From CAVVFX01 sp963747535 (lineage in GTDB: Bacteria; Acidobacteriota; Terriglobia; Bryobacterales; Bryobacteraceae): 64,000 nt of DNA. The notes below the pieces were generated by a model. It saw only the letters and a list, made by a program, of their open reading frames with translations, did not search any database and was not told where the DNA came from. How positions within the stretch are numbered: the stretch's first letter is position 1; each line of letters starts with the position of its first letter. The stretch is from the NCBI GenBank assembly GCA_963747535.1, contig CAVVFX010000006.1, forward strand, positions 1,116,001 through 1,180,000, written 5' to 3'. The translations under genes and the position numbers were made by a program. This document shows, in pieces, positions 50,288 to 60,097 of the stretch.

Positions 50288-51025
50288 GTGTGTTTGACCA
50301 ACCGAATCGCATTCATCACCGGCGCCAGCCGCGGAATTGGGCGGGCTTGCGCGATGGCGCTGGCCGGCGCGGGACATCGCGTCATCCTCGCGGCGCGCAA
50401 CCTGGAGAAACTGGAAGAGACTGCGGCCGCCATCCGAGCGACGGGAGGACTGGCGGATTCCATCGAAATCGATATGGGCTCTCCGGACTCCATCAAGGCG
50501 GCTTTCGCCAGGGCCAAGGAGATCGGACGCGTCGAGATCCTGGTGAACAACGCCGCCATTACGCGCGACGGTCTGGTGCTTCGCATGAAGCCCGACGACT
50601 GGAACGTGGTGATCCAGACCAATCTGACAGGCGCATTTCTGGCCATCCAGCAGGTCTTGCCGGGGATGATGAAAGAGCGCTGGGGCCGCATTGTCAATAT
50701 CTCGTCGGTGGTGGGCGAGTCGGGGAATGCGGGACAGGCGAACTATGTGGCGTCGAAGGCCGGCTTGATCGGATTGACGAAAGCTATCGCGCAGGAAATG
50801 GGATCGCGGGCCGTGACCGTAAACGCCATCGCCCCGGGCTTCATTGACACCGACATGACTGCGATTCTCCCAGCGGAGTTGAAGGAGAAACTGCTGGCCA
50901 CCATCCCGTTAAAGCGCTTGGGCGCGCCCGAGGACATTGCCGCAGCAGTGCGTTTTCTGTGCAGCGAGGAAGCAGGCTACATCACCGGCCACGTGCTCGA
51001 CGTCAACGGCGGCATGTACATGTAA
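50288..51025 (+). CDS. fabG: 3-oxoacyl-ACP reductase / short-chain dehydrogenase (FabG)
   Basis: 245 residues. T-G-A-S-R-G-I-G (11-18) binds NADP(H), N-N-A-A (87-90) is the structural motif, and the catalytic residues are S139 or S140, Y153 and K157. A-P-G-F-I-D-T-D-M and V-N-G-G-M-Y-M at the end match FabG of type II fatty acid synthesis. The start is GTG at 50288 or TTG at 50294; no ATG fits the frame. It is divergent from the UbiD-family gene. No fab gene neighbours, so another SDR substrate is possible. Confidence 0.88.
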   Translation: MCLTNRIAFITGASRGIGRACAMALAGAGHRVILAARNLEKLEETAAAIRATGGLADSIEIDMGSPDSIKAAFARAKEIGRVEILVNNAAITRDGLVLRMKPDDWNVVIQTNLTGAFLAIQQVLPGMMKERWGRIVNISSVVGESGNAGQANYVASKAGLIGLTKAIAQEMGSRAVTVNAIAPGFIDTDMTAILPAELKEKLLATIPLKRLGAPEDIAAAVRFLCSEEAGYITGHVLDVNGGMYM

Positions 51026-51051
51026 GCCCGCCCGGCATGAAGGCATCTCCG

Positions 51052-52502
51052 TCACTTGCTCGCTACAGCAACCTTCTTGGGTTCACTGGCCGCGAGCTCT
51101 TCCTGGAACCCAGTGGCTTTCTCCGGCGGTCCAATGGCTGTGTAGATCCTGACGAGATCGGCGCGGGCACCTTGCAGGTAATCGAGTGACGGGTTGGCTT
51201 GTTTGACTAGAACCTGGTATGCGCCCAGGGTATGCTCTTCCGCTTCCCGATAACGCTTCTGTTTTACCAGTGCCCTGCCCAATTTGACGTGGGCAATGGC
51301 TGTGTTCCAATGTCCGGCCGGTAGCACCCGTTCGTAAATCTCAACGACATTCCTCAAGACTTGTTCGGCGCGGGTACTCTTCTTTCTTGGTATAGACCGA
51401 GGCCAAATTCATTAACGCGAACGCAGTCAGTTGATGTTGCTCGCCATACACGGATCGGTAAATCGCGACCATCCGGCTAAAATCCGCCTCGGCATCATCC
51501 AGTTTCCCGGTTTGCGAGGCGGCCACACCCAGCGAGCTAAGCACCAGGGCGACACGCGGGTGCGTTTTCCCGTCGGCCTGTTCGGTTACGACGAGCGCGT
51601 GTTCCAGCAAAGTGCGGCTCTCTTCGTATCGACCCTCCCACCCGATCGCTTGACTAACATAGGTCTCAGCTCTGGCGCTTAACGGATGGTCTTTTCCATA
51701 CCAGGCCTGCTCGATCGCCAGCGCGCGCCGAAAATGCTGCTCTGCTTCCGGATAGTTCCCCAACTGAATCTGGACGTTTCCCAGATCGATCAGGACCCCC
51801 GCAACACGCGGATGCCGTGGGCCATACAATTGCTGGACCACTGTCAGAGCCCGCCGGTCCAGGGAATCGGATGTTGCGTATCGGCCCAGGTAGAAGTTCG
51901 CATCTGCAAGCAAGGTTAGAATTTCCGCCAGATCGGTATTCGTCTCGCGCTGTGCCGACTGGAGCAGCAGAGCCTGATTCAACACCTCCATCGCCTTATC
52001 GTATTCGCCCCGTTCGTTCAACACCCTCCCAAGAGCAGCCATCGCCCTTGCAATCGCCGGATCGGCTGGCGAAAGTTGACGTTGATCGATGGCGAGCGTC
52101 TCTCGGATCAGACGCTCAGCCTCGGCGAGTTGCGCCTGGTCCGTCCGCAGTAGACCGAGTGCCAGCAGATCGTCCGCGATTGCCGGTTGGTCCGCATCGC
52201 CCGCTGACTTGCGCCGTTCCAAGGCGGAGTGAAGCAGTGAGTCGGCTCGCTCGAATCGACCCAATTTTCGATAAATTGTTCCGAGCGTTTGGTCGATCCA
52301 TGACCTGATGCGCGACCTCAGGCAGGTCGTGATCGAGTAATGATGCGCCCTGGCCGTCAGCCTCGAGCATCGTGACCACCTCGGTCATTACTTCGCCGTC
52401 GCCGTTCGATGCGGCCTGCGCAAATGCCTGCCGTTCAGCTTCGGGAAGCTTCGCCGCCTGGTGAAAAATGGCCTGGATCTGTTCCCAACGCGAACTGTCC
52501 AT
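51052..52502 (-). pseudogene. Ser/Thr kinase-TPR protein with the kinase domain deleted and frameshifts
   Basis: The ATG at 52502 starts the N-terminal domain usual for this family (W-E-Q-I-Q-A-I-F-H-Q-A-A-K-L, then M-L-E-A-D and L-L-D-H-D-L-P-E-V-A-H). After about 69 codons the frame should continue into a kinase domain, but instead a different frame resumes directly in the TPR part (Q-T-L-G-T-I-Y-R-K-L-G-R-F-E-R-A). About 310 TPR residues follow, up to a second frameshift near 51375, after which A-E-Q-V-L-R-N-V-V-E and a final TPR run to 51052. No glycine loop, HRD or DFG exists. It sits 6 nt after its ECF sigma gene. A kinase of this class would act with that sigma. Confidence 0.8.
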
Positions 52503-52508
52503 GTGACG

Positions 52509-53096
52509 CTACTCCATTTGTGAACCAAGTGTGTGTGGGCGGATTCTGCCCGCCAGCCAGGCTTTGGCCGCTCGCCAGTCGCGCTCCATCGCCGATTCTG
52601 AGACGCCGAGCAATTCCGCCGTTTCGGCCACATCGAGTCCGCCGAAGAATCGGCTTTCGACCATCCGGGCCTGGCGGGGGCTGGCGCGCGCGAGTTCGTC
52701 TAACGCCGCATCCAGTGCGAGTAATTCTTCATGGTAGGAGACCACATGTTCCGCGGCATCGGAGAGTGGTACAAAGCTGACGTCTCCGGCGCCGCCTCGC
52801 TTTCTCGCACTTCTCCGCCGTGCTTCATCGATCAGAATCCGGCGCATCGCCTTTGCCGCGATCGCCTTGAAGTGTGGGACGGACACAGAGGCGAGTTGCG
52901 GCGAATCCTTCAACTTCAGCCATGCTTCGTGAACCAGCCCCGTAGAGTTGAGAACCCCGCCGGCTCCGTCCTTGCGGCAAAACTTTGCCATCCGCCGGAG
53001 TTCCTCGTATGTGAGGCTAAACAGGTCATCGACAGCACGGCGTTCCTCAGGAGTTACCGCCGGCTCGCCATTTCTTGCTTCTTGCGGGGATGGCAT
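52509..53096 (-). CDS. ECF-type sigma factor (Sig-70_X6 type) paired with the kinase relic
   Basis: 195 residues from the ATG at 53096; the frame is open to 53207, but that would leave 19 nt to the divergent gene. S-L-T-Y-E-E-L-R-R-M-A-K is region 2 start, M-R-R-I-L-I-D-E-A-R-R-R is its helix, and S-R-F-F-G-G-L-D-V-A-E-T-A-E-L-L with M-E-R-D-W-R-A-A-K-A-W-L is region 4. It matches the other sigma of this type at 35634. The kinase-TPR gene downstream is broken, so its regulatory partner is gone. Whether the sigma still acts is unknown. Confidence 0.85.
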   Translation of the reverse strand: MPSPQEARNGEPAVTPEERRAVDDLFSLTYEELRRMAKFCRKDGAGGVLNSTGLVHEAWLKLKDSPQLASVSVPHFKAIAAKAMRRILIDEARRRSARKRGGAGDVSFVPLSDAAEHVVSYHEELLALDAALDELARASPRQARMVESRFFGGLDVAETAELLGVSESAMERDWRAAKAWLAGRIRPHTLGSQME

Positions 53097-53226
53097 GAAG
53101 GTTTTTCCACTCAATTTCCGTAATTCTCTTGTGAGGGCTAGTAGTTTCAGACCGTGTAGCCGTTCCGAAGATCGTACCAATTGAAGAAACGCATTGCAAC
53201 TTTGCATTCACTAGAGGAGATTACAA

Positions 53227-53892
53227 ATGAGATCGACTGCATTATTGATTTGCTTTACAGCCGTATGGGCGTTTATTGCCTCCGCGCAAACTCCAAAACC
53301 GCCGTACGCATTATTCGACCAGGCAACTCTGACCGGTTCGGGTAATACGATCACCGCGACCCAGATCCCGGTAGTTACGTCGTCTGGCGCCATTGTCTAT
53401 CTAAGCGCTACATTGCAATTCAACGTCGACGCCAACGGCAATTTGACAATCGCTACTGGATACCCGCAGATTTCCGCCGCACCGACTTTGATAACGGGTG
53501 GCTTCAAGGCGGGTACGTATGTTGGGCCGAGCACGGTTCTAGGCGGAAAGGCGACGATAATCGTAACTGGTCCGGGTGTCACAAATGGCGGTGCTACGCT
53601 ATGGACTCTGACCGCCGGCCCCGGGACGGCTCAAGGCACCTATCCAAGTAACGCGACTTGGTACGCTGGGCCGATCGCGAGCAACCCTTTAGCAGCGCAG
53701 CTCAGCAAATACAATATAACGTCACCAATTTACAGCTATGGCGAGCTCGGCAGCGGCAGCCCGGGAGTCTGGGGCGCAGGCATCTTAATCGGCGTTAGCC
53801 AGGTTGGAAACACGATCACGTTTTATAGCTATTACGGCACCACCAACATTCCCTACGACCAAATAACCTACACACTCGCGCCTGGCCAGTAA
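53227..53892 (+). CDS. Secreted protein of unknown function
   Basis: 221 residues. The ribosome site AGAGGAG lies 7-8 nt before the ATG. Residues 1-20 are a signal peptide. The mature part is rich in Gly, Thr and Ser with short beta-type repeats (T-L-T-G-S-G-N-T-I-T-A-T, N-V-D-A-N-G-N-L-T-I) and no cysteine. No family was recognised. The next gene, 35 nt downstream on the same strand, encodes another secreted protein with NHL repeats. Confidence 0.7.
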   Translation: MRSTALLICFTAVWAFIASAQTPKPPYALFDQATLTGSGNTITATQIPVVTSSGAIVYLSATLQFNVDANGNLTIATGYPQISAAPTLITGGFKAGTYVGPSTVLGGKATIIVTGPGVTNGGATLWTLTAGPGTAQGTYPSNATWYAGPIASNPLAAQLSKYNITSPIYSYGELGSGSPGVWGAGILIGVSQVGNTITFYSYYGTTNIPYDQITYTLAPGQ

Positions 53893-53927
53893 GCCGCGAT
53901 CTTAGTTTTCCATCCCAGGAGGAACTT

Positions 53928-55727
53928 ATGCACAGGATAATTAGGAGCGCTCTCGTCTATCTAATAGCTATAATTCCGGCTTTCTGTCAGTCGCACGGCT
54001 ACACAATCACGACCGTAGCCGGGGGCGTGAATCCCTATTACTACGCTGGCACAGGTGACGCAGGACCGGCCGCCAGCGCAGCGCTCGGCAATCCCACTTA
54101 CGATGCGACCGTAGATGGAGCTGGAAATCTCTATATTGTCGCCGGCAGCCTGATTCGCAAAGTAACTCCCGACGGCACGATAACTACAGTCGCCGGCGGA
54201 GGAACCAGCGTCGGCGATTACGTCCCGGCTACACAAGCCGAACTCTCGCCACTCGCAATCGTGGCCGACGGCGCAGGCGACCTCTTCATCGCAGACACGG
54301 CCTTCGGGAACTCGCGCATTCGCATGGTAGATACGACGGGCATCATCACCACGGTGGCCGGAGGCGCACCCTGCTGTAATCTGGGCGACGGAGGACCGGC
54401 CACCGGCGCCTACCTGTCGCTGCCTTACGGACTGGCGCTCGATGCCGCCGGCAATCTCTATGTTGCCCAAGTCAATAGTCAAAACAACGTGATCAGGAAG
54501 ATCTCCGGGGGCTTCATCACCACCCTCGCAGGAGGTGGTCAGGCGACTGGCGACGGCGGACCCGCAACCAGCGCGAGCCTTGCGCGTCCTCTCGGCGTTG
54601 CGGTGGATATGGCAGGCAACGTCTACATAGCCGAGGCTAACGGGAATCGGATTCGCAAAGTCTCTGCCGGCGTTATCACTACGGTCGCGGGGAACGGCGC
54701 TGCGAACAACTCGGGCGATGGCGCGGCAGCTATCCAGGCAGGGATCGACAGCCCGTGGCATGTCGCCGTGGACGCTGCCGGAGACCTCTTCATCACTCAG
54801 ATTAACGACGCGCGCGTTCGGCTGGTAACACCCGACGGTAACATCACTACCATGGCCGGCACAGGCACGGATGGCGATTCAGGTGACGGCGGACTCGCCA
54901 CCAGCGCTATGCTGGACCGCCCCGCCGGCATTGCGCCCGGCAACTGCGGGCAGGTCTACGTCGTGGACGCGAGCACCAGCATCGCCGGCGTCAGGATGCT
55001 CACCCCCGTGCCCTTTATCGCGTCTGGAGGCGTAGTTCCCGCGGGCAGTTCCGCAACTACCATCGAGACCGGTTCCTGGGTGTCGGTTTACGGGACCAAC
55101 CTCGCCGGCTGCACCAGCGTCTGGAACGGCAATTTCCCGACATCGCTGGGCGGCACCAGCGTCACGGTCGATGCGAAGCCTGCGTATCTCTGGTTTGTCA
55201 GTCCTACGCAGATCAATCTGCAGGCGCCGGATGACACGGCGACAGGGATAGTGAGTGTGGCCGTAACCACCGGTGGTGGTACCGCGACGTCCACCGTGAC
55301 ACTCGGCCAATACGCGCCCGCGTTCAGCTTGATCAGCAGCAAGTATCCGGCCGCGAGCGTCGCGACACCAGGCAATCCCGGCAATAGCGGGTCCGGCTAC
55401 GACATCATCGGACCGCCGGGCGCCTTCCCTTTCACAACGCGTCCGGTGCAGGCGGGAGAGACGGTGACTCTCTACGGCGTAGGGTTCGGTCCCACCACCC
55501 CGGCGGTTCCGGCAGGCAAGATCGTGGCCAGCGCGGCGCCCTGTATCACGCTGCCGCAGGTGACGATTGGGGGCGTGCCGGCTACGGTCAACTTCGCGGG
55601 GATTGTCGAGGCAGGATTGTATCAGCTAAATGTCGTTGTCCCGCCTGCAGGCAGCGGGGATCAGGCTTTACAGGCAACTGTTGGCGGGGCAGCGACGCAG
55701 AGTAACATTTTCCTCACGCTTCAGTAG
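53928..55727 (+). CDS. Secreted NHL-repeat protein with Solibacter-type C-terminal domain
   Basis: 599 residues. AGGAGG lies 6 nt before the ATG. Signal peptide 1-20. Residues 30-360 hold about six NHL-like blocks with A-V-D-x-A-G-N-V-Y-I-A-E, I-R-K-V and I-T-T-V-A-G-G. Residues 365-599 match the C-terminal domain known from Solibacter proteins: S-W-V-S-V-Y-G-T-N-L-A, S-P-T-Q-I-N-L-Q-A-P, and G-E-T-V-T-L-Y-G-V-G-F-G-P-T-T-P, ending G-L-Y-Q-L-N-V-V-V-P. It is an extracellular or envelope propeller protein of unknown ligand. The domain pair is strong support for a Solibacter-like host. Confidence 0.88.
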   Translation: MHRIIRSALVYLIAIIPAFCQSHGYTITTVAGGVNPYYYAGTGDAGPAASAALGNPTYDATVDGAGNLYIVAGSLIRKVTPDGTITTVAGGGTSVGDYVPATQAELSPLAIVADGAGDLFIADTAFGNSRIRMVDTTGIITTVAGGAPCCNLGDGGPATGAYLSLPYGLALDAAGNLYVAQVNSQNNVIRKISGGFITTLAGGGQATGDGGPATSASLARPLGVAVDMAGNVYIAEANGNRIRKVSAGVITTVAGNGAANNSGDGAAAIQAGIDSPWHVAVDAAGDLFITQINDARVRLVTPDGNITTMAGTGTDGDSGDGGLATSAMLDRPAGIAPGNCGQVYVVDASTSIAGVRMLTPVPFIASGGVVPAGSSATTIETGSWVSVYGTNLAGCTSVWNGNFPTSLGGTSVTVDAKPAYLWFVSPTQINLQAPDDTATGIVSVAVTTGGGTATSTVTLGQYAPAFSLISSKYPAASVATPGNPGNSGSGYDIIGPPGAFPFTTRPVQAGETVTLYGVGFGPTTPAVPAGKIVASAAPCITLPQVTIGGVPATVNFAGIVEAGLYQLNVVVPPAGSGDQALQATVGGAATQSNIFLTLQ

Positions 55728-55840
55728 ACTAAAGCGCAGAGCTCGCTTCCGAAACGGGGAAGATACTGATGAATATTGCGGCGTACAGAGTAATGGCTGC
55801 TAGTACCGTTAGAGTGATTGACTGACATGGAGGCTTCAAT

Positions 55841-56818
55841 ATGACATTCTCAATTTGCAACAAGTGCAATCAGCTTGGTATTTCGTTTTTCATTTTACTC
55901 ACGCTCGGCGCGTGGGCCGCCCACCTTGGCTTCGCGCAACAGAATCGCGACTTCGCTGGAGACTATGTAGGGTCCTTACGGCCGCTTCACGTGAAGTTGC
56001 ATATCATCGTCGGCAGTGACGGTAGTGTCAGCGCTAGTGTGGACAGTCCAGACCAACAGTTGTTCGCGCTGCCGTGCGCTGATATTAACATCAACGGTCA
56101 GGCCCTCAGCTTCAGTGTGCCGAACGTGCACGGCGAATGGACCGGGGTCATAAGCTCTGACCGCACGTCTCTGTCTGGAGTCTGGAAGCAGGGCCGCCCG
56201 ATGGCCCTGAATTTCACCCGTGTCTCCGAGCCGACCTCAGGTAATACGCCCTCGTCCACCGCCGCTCCGCCAGTAGTTGCCCGGCCAACGCCAACTGGTG
56301 GGACTCTGTCACAGCGGCCTCCCTGCACTGTAATGCTCGGCGCCAGTTATTGGGACGGCTCCGCCTGGAAACCTATGGTGATCGCTGCGCATCTCGGAGG
56401 TGAGCACGGAGTTTCTTTTAAAGAAGGACTCAAGAATCCATTCAACAACAGGGCGGGTATTACCAATATCCTTACTTTCAAGAACCCGGCAGCCGCCTTG
56501 ACGTTGGAGCCAAGTCCGAAGTTTTGTGTTTCAGTTCCTGCCAATTACGACCCGACCGTAGTTATGATTGGCAGCATAGACGTCAAGAAGAACCATCGTG
56601 AGTTGGAAACATGCAGTGGGCCCTGCGCGTCGAAAGGTCGTAATACGGACGATTGGATGCCTGAAAAGCGAGTCCAGGCCGTCGAGATAAAGCGGATATC
56701 AGATTCTGCGGTCGAGATTACGCCGAAAAGTCCTTTACAAGCTGGCCAGTATATCTTGGGCGGTCCCCCGCTCATCGGTTACTACGATTTCGGCGTAGCG
56801 GACAAACCCGCTCAGTAG
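55841..56818 (+). CDS. Secreted two-part protein of unknown function
   Basis: 325 residues. The ribosome site GGAGG lies 7 nt before the ATG. A signal segment covers about residues 12-32. Residues 35-130 (D-Y-V-G-S-L, L-H-V-K-L-H-I, S-V-D-S-P-D-Q, G-E-W-T-G-V-I, L-N-F-T-R-V) match the small beta-domain often found N-terminal to secreted serine hydrolases. Instead of a hydrolase, the C-terminal half is a different domain with conserved-looking C-S-G-P-C-A and no catalytic motif that I recognise. It reads in the same direction as the previous two secreted genes. Confidence 0.7.
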   Translation: MTFSICNKCNQLGISFFILLTLGAWAAHLGFAQQNRDFAGDYVGSLRPLHVKLHIIVGSDGSVSASVDSPDQQLFALPCADININGQALSFSVPNVHGEWTGVISSDRTSLSGVWKQGRPMALNFTRVSEPTSGNTPSSTAAPPVVARPTPTGGTLSQRPPCTVMLGASYWDGSAWKPMVIAAHLGGEHGVSFKEGLKNPFNNRAGITNILTFKNPAAALTLEPSPKFCVSVPANYDPTVVMIGSIDVKKNHRELETCSGPCASKGRNTDDWMPEKRVQAVEIKRISDSAVEITPKSPLQAGQYILGGPPLIGYYDFGVADKPAQ

Positions 56819-57038
56819 ATGCCATCTTACGACGGGACTTAATGCGTAGTTCTGGCTGAACACGGAATCGGCTCCGGCGAGCAGTCGCGACTCCGCCACC
56901 GAAGTAGTTTTCCCATCAAAACCGCCGCCGTGTAGCCCTTGGCCTGCTCGCATGTCGCAGGGCATCTCGTCCAACTAGCAGTTTAGCGCGGGCTCCGAAT
57001 ACAGCTGTGCTATGAATTGAATCAAGAGTAGTGATTTT

Positions 57039-57476
57039 ATGTACCGTACTTTGCCTTTGCTATTCCTTCCCGTTGCGTTGACAATTTGCCTGGCCCAGCA
57101 GTCGGCTGTTTGGGATGCTCCGCCGGAGGCGAGGAAGTTGAAGAATAAGGTTTCGCTCACCGGCGAGAAGATGGACGCCGTCGGAAAGCTGTACGTTGAG
57201 AAGTGCGTCGCCTGTCACGGCCTCAAGGGAAACAGCGCCGGCCCCGAAGCGGGCACGCTTGCGAAAGAACCCGCCGACTTCACCGACGTCAAAATGATGA
57301 GCAAGATCAAGGACGGAGAGCTGTTCTGGAAAATCAGCACGGGCCATCCACCCATGCCCGGCTATGGCACCGAGCTATCGGAGACTGACCGCTGGCAGTT
57401 AGTCAACTACGTCCGTTACCTGACCGAGCGCTCACAATACCGGTACCTCGGAGTGCGTCGGACACCGGGCAGATAG
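57039..57476 (+). CDS. Class I c-type cytochrome, secreted
   Basis: 145 residues. Signal peptide 1-19. One haem site C56-V-A-C59-H60 and axial Met107 in P-P-M-P-G-Y-G. The layout and length fit the small single-domain cytochromes c (SoxAX/Cbb3-like fold) that carry electrons in the periplasm. Its partner is not visible. The next gene, 107 nt downstream, is the double-VWA protein. Confidence 0.9.
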   Translation: MYRTLPLLFLPVALTICLAQQSAVWDAPPEARKLKNKVSLTGEKMDAVGKLYVEKCVACHGLKGNSAGPEAGTLAKEPADFTDVKMMSKIKDGELFWKISTGHPPMPGYGTELSETDRWQLVNYVRYLTERSQYRYLGVRRTPGR

Positions 57477-57583
57477 GGTTGGACGTTGGTATATCGCCTG
57501 CACGAGCCGCTGCCGTCGCGCTGCCTATTTGATCGGTCGCCCGGAACCGGACGCCCAAAGTCTGTCACACTGGAATCAGCATC

Positions 57584-60097
57584 ATGGCGTTTGTCCACCC
57601 TCTTTGGCTCTTCCTCCTGGTGGCTCCGGTTGCCTGGCTGCTGTATGACTGGCAGCGCACGACCGGGAAGCCTCGGCTGATTGTTAAAGTTCTGGCTGTT
57701 GCGCTGATCGTAACGGCGCTCGCTGAGCCGCGCCTGGACTTTCAAAAAACCAAAGTCGCCGTCGCCGTTCTCGTCGACACCTCCGCCAGCGTGACTCCAG
57801 CCGATCTCCAGCGCGCCTCCGAGATCGCTACCCAGATCGAATCTTCACGCGGCACCAACGTGACCGAGATGATCCCGTTCGCGCGCAATCCGCGGCAGCC
57901 GCTGAAATCCGAACGGAACGGCAAGGCCTGGAACTTCCAGCGCACCGCCGGCGATGCCGGACGCGCTACCAGCCTGGAGCGCGCCGTCAGCGCAGCCGTC
58001 GCCTCGCTTCCCGCCGGCCTGATCCGCCGCGTCGTCCTGATCTCCGATGGCAACGAAAACTCCGGTAGCATCGTGCGGGCCACCTGGCAGGCACAGCAAC
58101 TCGGCATTCCCATCGATACGTACGCGCTCAATGGACGCGCCCAACCGGGCCTGCGCTTGGACGCGGTCTCGCTCCCGGGTCAGGTCTTCAGCGGGGAGAA
58201 GTTTCCCGTCGACCTGACCATCGAATCGCCCTCGGTGACCCACGCTGCGGTGGAAATCACGGCCGAAGGCAAGAGCCTGGGGCACAATCCGGTGGAACTC
58301 TCGCCGGGCCAGAATCACGTCCGGGTTCGCGCCAGCCTGAATACTTCCGGAGCGCTCGACCTTGCCGGCAAGATCACCGCCGCCGGATTGGGTGAGGCCC
58401 GTTTCGAACAAGCCGTAACCGTCCGGCGCGGCCGGGCCTTGTTGCTTTCGCAGGATCCCGCTGGTACCGATGTCCATCTGACTAACGTCCTCGAAGCCAA
58501 CCAGTTCGACTTCGACCGCAACGGCGCCGACGTTCCCAAGGACCTTTCTAACTACCAACTGCTGGTGTTCAACAACATCAACATGGACGCAATTCCGCTC
58601 GCGGACCAAGCGCGCATCGAGAACTTCGAGAAGGATGGCGGCGGCATCCTCTGGATCGCCGGAGAGCGCAACATTTACATCGATAAAAAAGGCGCGCCGG
58701 AAACTCCCATCGAGCGCGCATTCCCCGCGAAACTCGCGCCTCCGCGCTCGCCTGAAGGAACATGCGTGATCCTCATCATCGACAAATCGTCGTCCATGGA
58801 AGGCAAGAAGATGGACCTCGCGCGGGCGGCGTCCATCGGCGTGGTGCAGAACCTGCGGCCGATCGACCTGGTCGGCGTGCTCATCTTCGATAACTCGTTC
58901 CAGTGGGCAGTGCCGGTGCGCAAGGCCGAGGACCGGTCGCTGATCGCGCGCCTGATCTCGGGGATTACGCCTGACGGGGGCACGCAGATTGCGCCCGCAT
59001 TACAGGAAGCCTACAATCGCGTCCACAATGTGAACGCCGTCTATAAGCACATCGTGCTGCTCACCGATGGCATTTCGGAAGAGGGCGACAGCCTGACGCT
59101 CTCCAAGGAAGCCGCCGCCAACAACGTGACCATCTCGACCGTCGGCCTGGGCCAGGACGTTAACCGCGCCTATCTCGAGAAGGTGGCCGAGTTCGCCAAC
59201 GGCAAGTCATATTTTCTAAACGACCCTGCAGGGCTCGAGCAGATTCTTCTGAAAGACGTGCAGGAACACACGGGCACTACCGCGGTTGAAAAGCCTCTCA
59301 AACCGACCGTTTCCGAGAAGGCCGATCTTCTTGAAGGAGTCGAAATGGACACGGCGCCGGTGCTGCTTGGGTATGTTCGTTTTCAGACCAAACCGGGCTC
59401 CGATCAACTGTTGGGGATCGATCGGGATCCGCTATTCGTTCGCTGGCAGAATGGACTGGGCCGCGCGGCAGTATTCGCTTCTGACGCCAAATCCCGCTGG
59501 TCCGCCAACTGGGTCACGTGGCCGGGATTCGATAAATTCTGGAGCAACGTGGCGCGCGACCTTCTGCCGCACGCACCACCGAGCGAAGCGGTCGCCGGAT
59601 ACGATGCTGCCAGCGGCGCAGTCACGGTGAATTACCGGCTCGGGAAGAACGTGGAAGATCCGGAGACCCTCCCGGACATTTTCATTTTCGGACCGGATGG
59701 CTTCCGTCAAACCATCAAGGTGATCAAAACTTCGGCCGGGAACTATCACGGCGAAGCGATCGTGGGCCAGCGGCAGGGACTATTCCGCATCCGTCCGTTG
59801 AACGAGAGCCGCGCGTTTCCCGAAGTCGGCATTTATCGCGAGGAAGCTGAGTTATCCGATTTCGGCTCCAATCAGTTCCTCTTAAAAAGCATCGCCGCGA
59901 GTACGGCAGGGCGTTTCAATCCACCGATCAGCGGCATCTTCGATAACGGCGGACGTTCCATCGATTCGACTATGGAACTGTGGCCCGGCCTGCTGGGTGT
60001 AGCTATTTTGCTCAATCTGATTGAACTGGTCATGCGTAAGTGGAGGGGCTTGGCCGAAGCCCTCCGGTTGCGCCGTACGGTAGCGGCCGGCGCATGA
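57584..60097 (+). CDS. Membrane protein with two VWA domains and an amidotransferase-like insert
   Basis: 837 residues. Residues 1-50 hold two membrane helices of the BatA/aerotolerance type. A first VWA begins at V-L-V-D65-T-S-A-S with an intact DxSxS MIDAS. A middle part includes a class-I glutamine amidotransferase-like segment around G-G-G-I-L-W-I-A-G-E. A second VWA begins at D400-K-S-S-S-M and has the downstream T-D-G-I-S motif. A last membrane helix is at about 800-820. Such proteins are found in Acidobacteriota and Planctomycetota; the role is unknown. The stop overlaps the next start (ATGA). Confidence 0.85.
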   Translation: MAFVHPLWLFLLVAPVAWLLYDWQRTTGKPRLIVKVLAVALIVTALAEPRLDFQKTKVAVAVLVDTSASVTPADLQRASEIATQIESSRGTNVTEMIPFARNPRQPLKSERNGKAWNFQRTAGDAGRATSLERAVSAAVASLPAGLIRRVVLISDGNENSGSIVRATWQAQQLGIPIDTYALNGRAQPGLRLDAVSLPGQVFSGEKFPVDLTIESPSVTHAAVEITAEGKSLGHNPVELSPGQNHVRVRASLNTSGALDLAGKITAAGLGEARFEQAVTVRRGRALLLSQDPAGTDVHLTNVLEANQFDFDRNGADVPKDLSNYQLLVFNNINMDAIPLADQARIENFEKDGGGILWIAGERNIYIDKKGAPETPIERAFPAKLAPPRSPEGTCVILIIDKSSSMEGKKMDLARAASIGVVQNLRPIDLVGVLIFDNSFQWAVPVRKAEDRSLIARLISGITPDGGTQIAPALQEAYNRVHNVNAVYKHIVLLTDGISEEGDSLTLSKEAAANNVTISTVGLGQDVNRAYLEKVAEFANGKSYFLNDPAGLEQILLKDVQEHTGTTAVEKPLKPTVSEKADLLEGVEMDTAPVLLGYVRFQTKPGSDQLLGIDRDPLFVRWQNGLGRAAVFASDAKSRWSANWVTWPGFDKFWSNVARDLLPHAPPSEAVAGYDAASGAVTVNYRLGKNVEDPETLPDIFIFGPDGFRQTIKVIKTSAGNYHGEAIVGQRQGLFRIRPLNESRAFPEVGIYREEAELSDFGSNQFLLKSIAASTAGRFNPPISGIFDNGGRSIDSTMELWPGLLGVAILLNLIELVMRKWRGLAEALRLRRTVAAGA

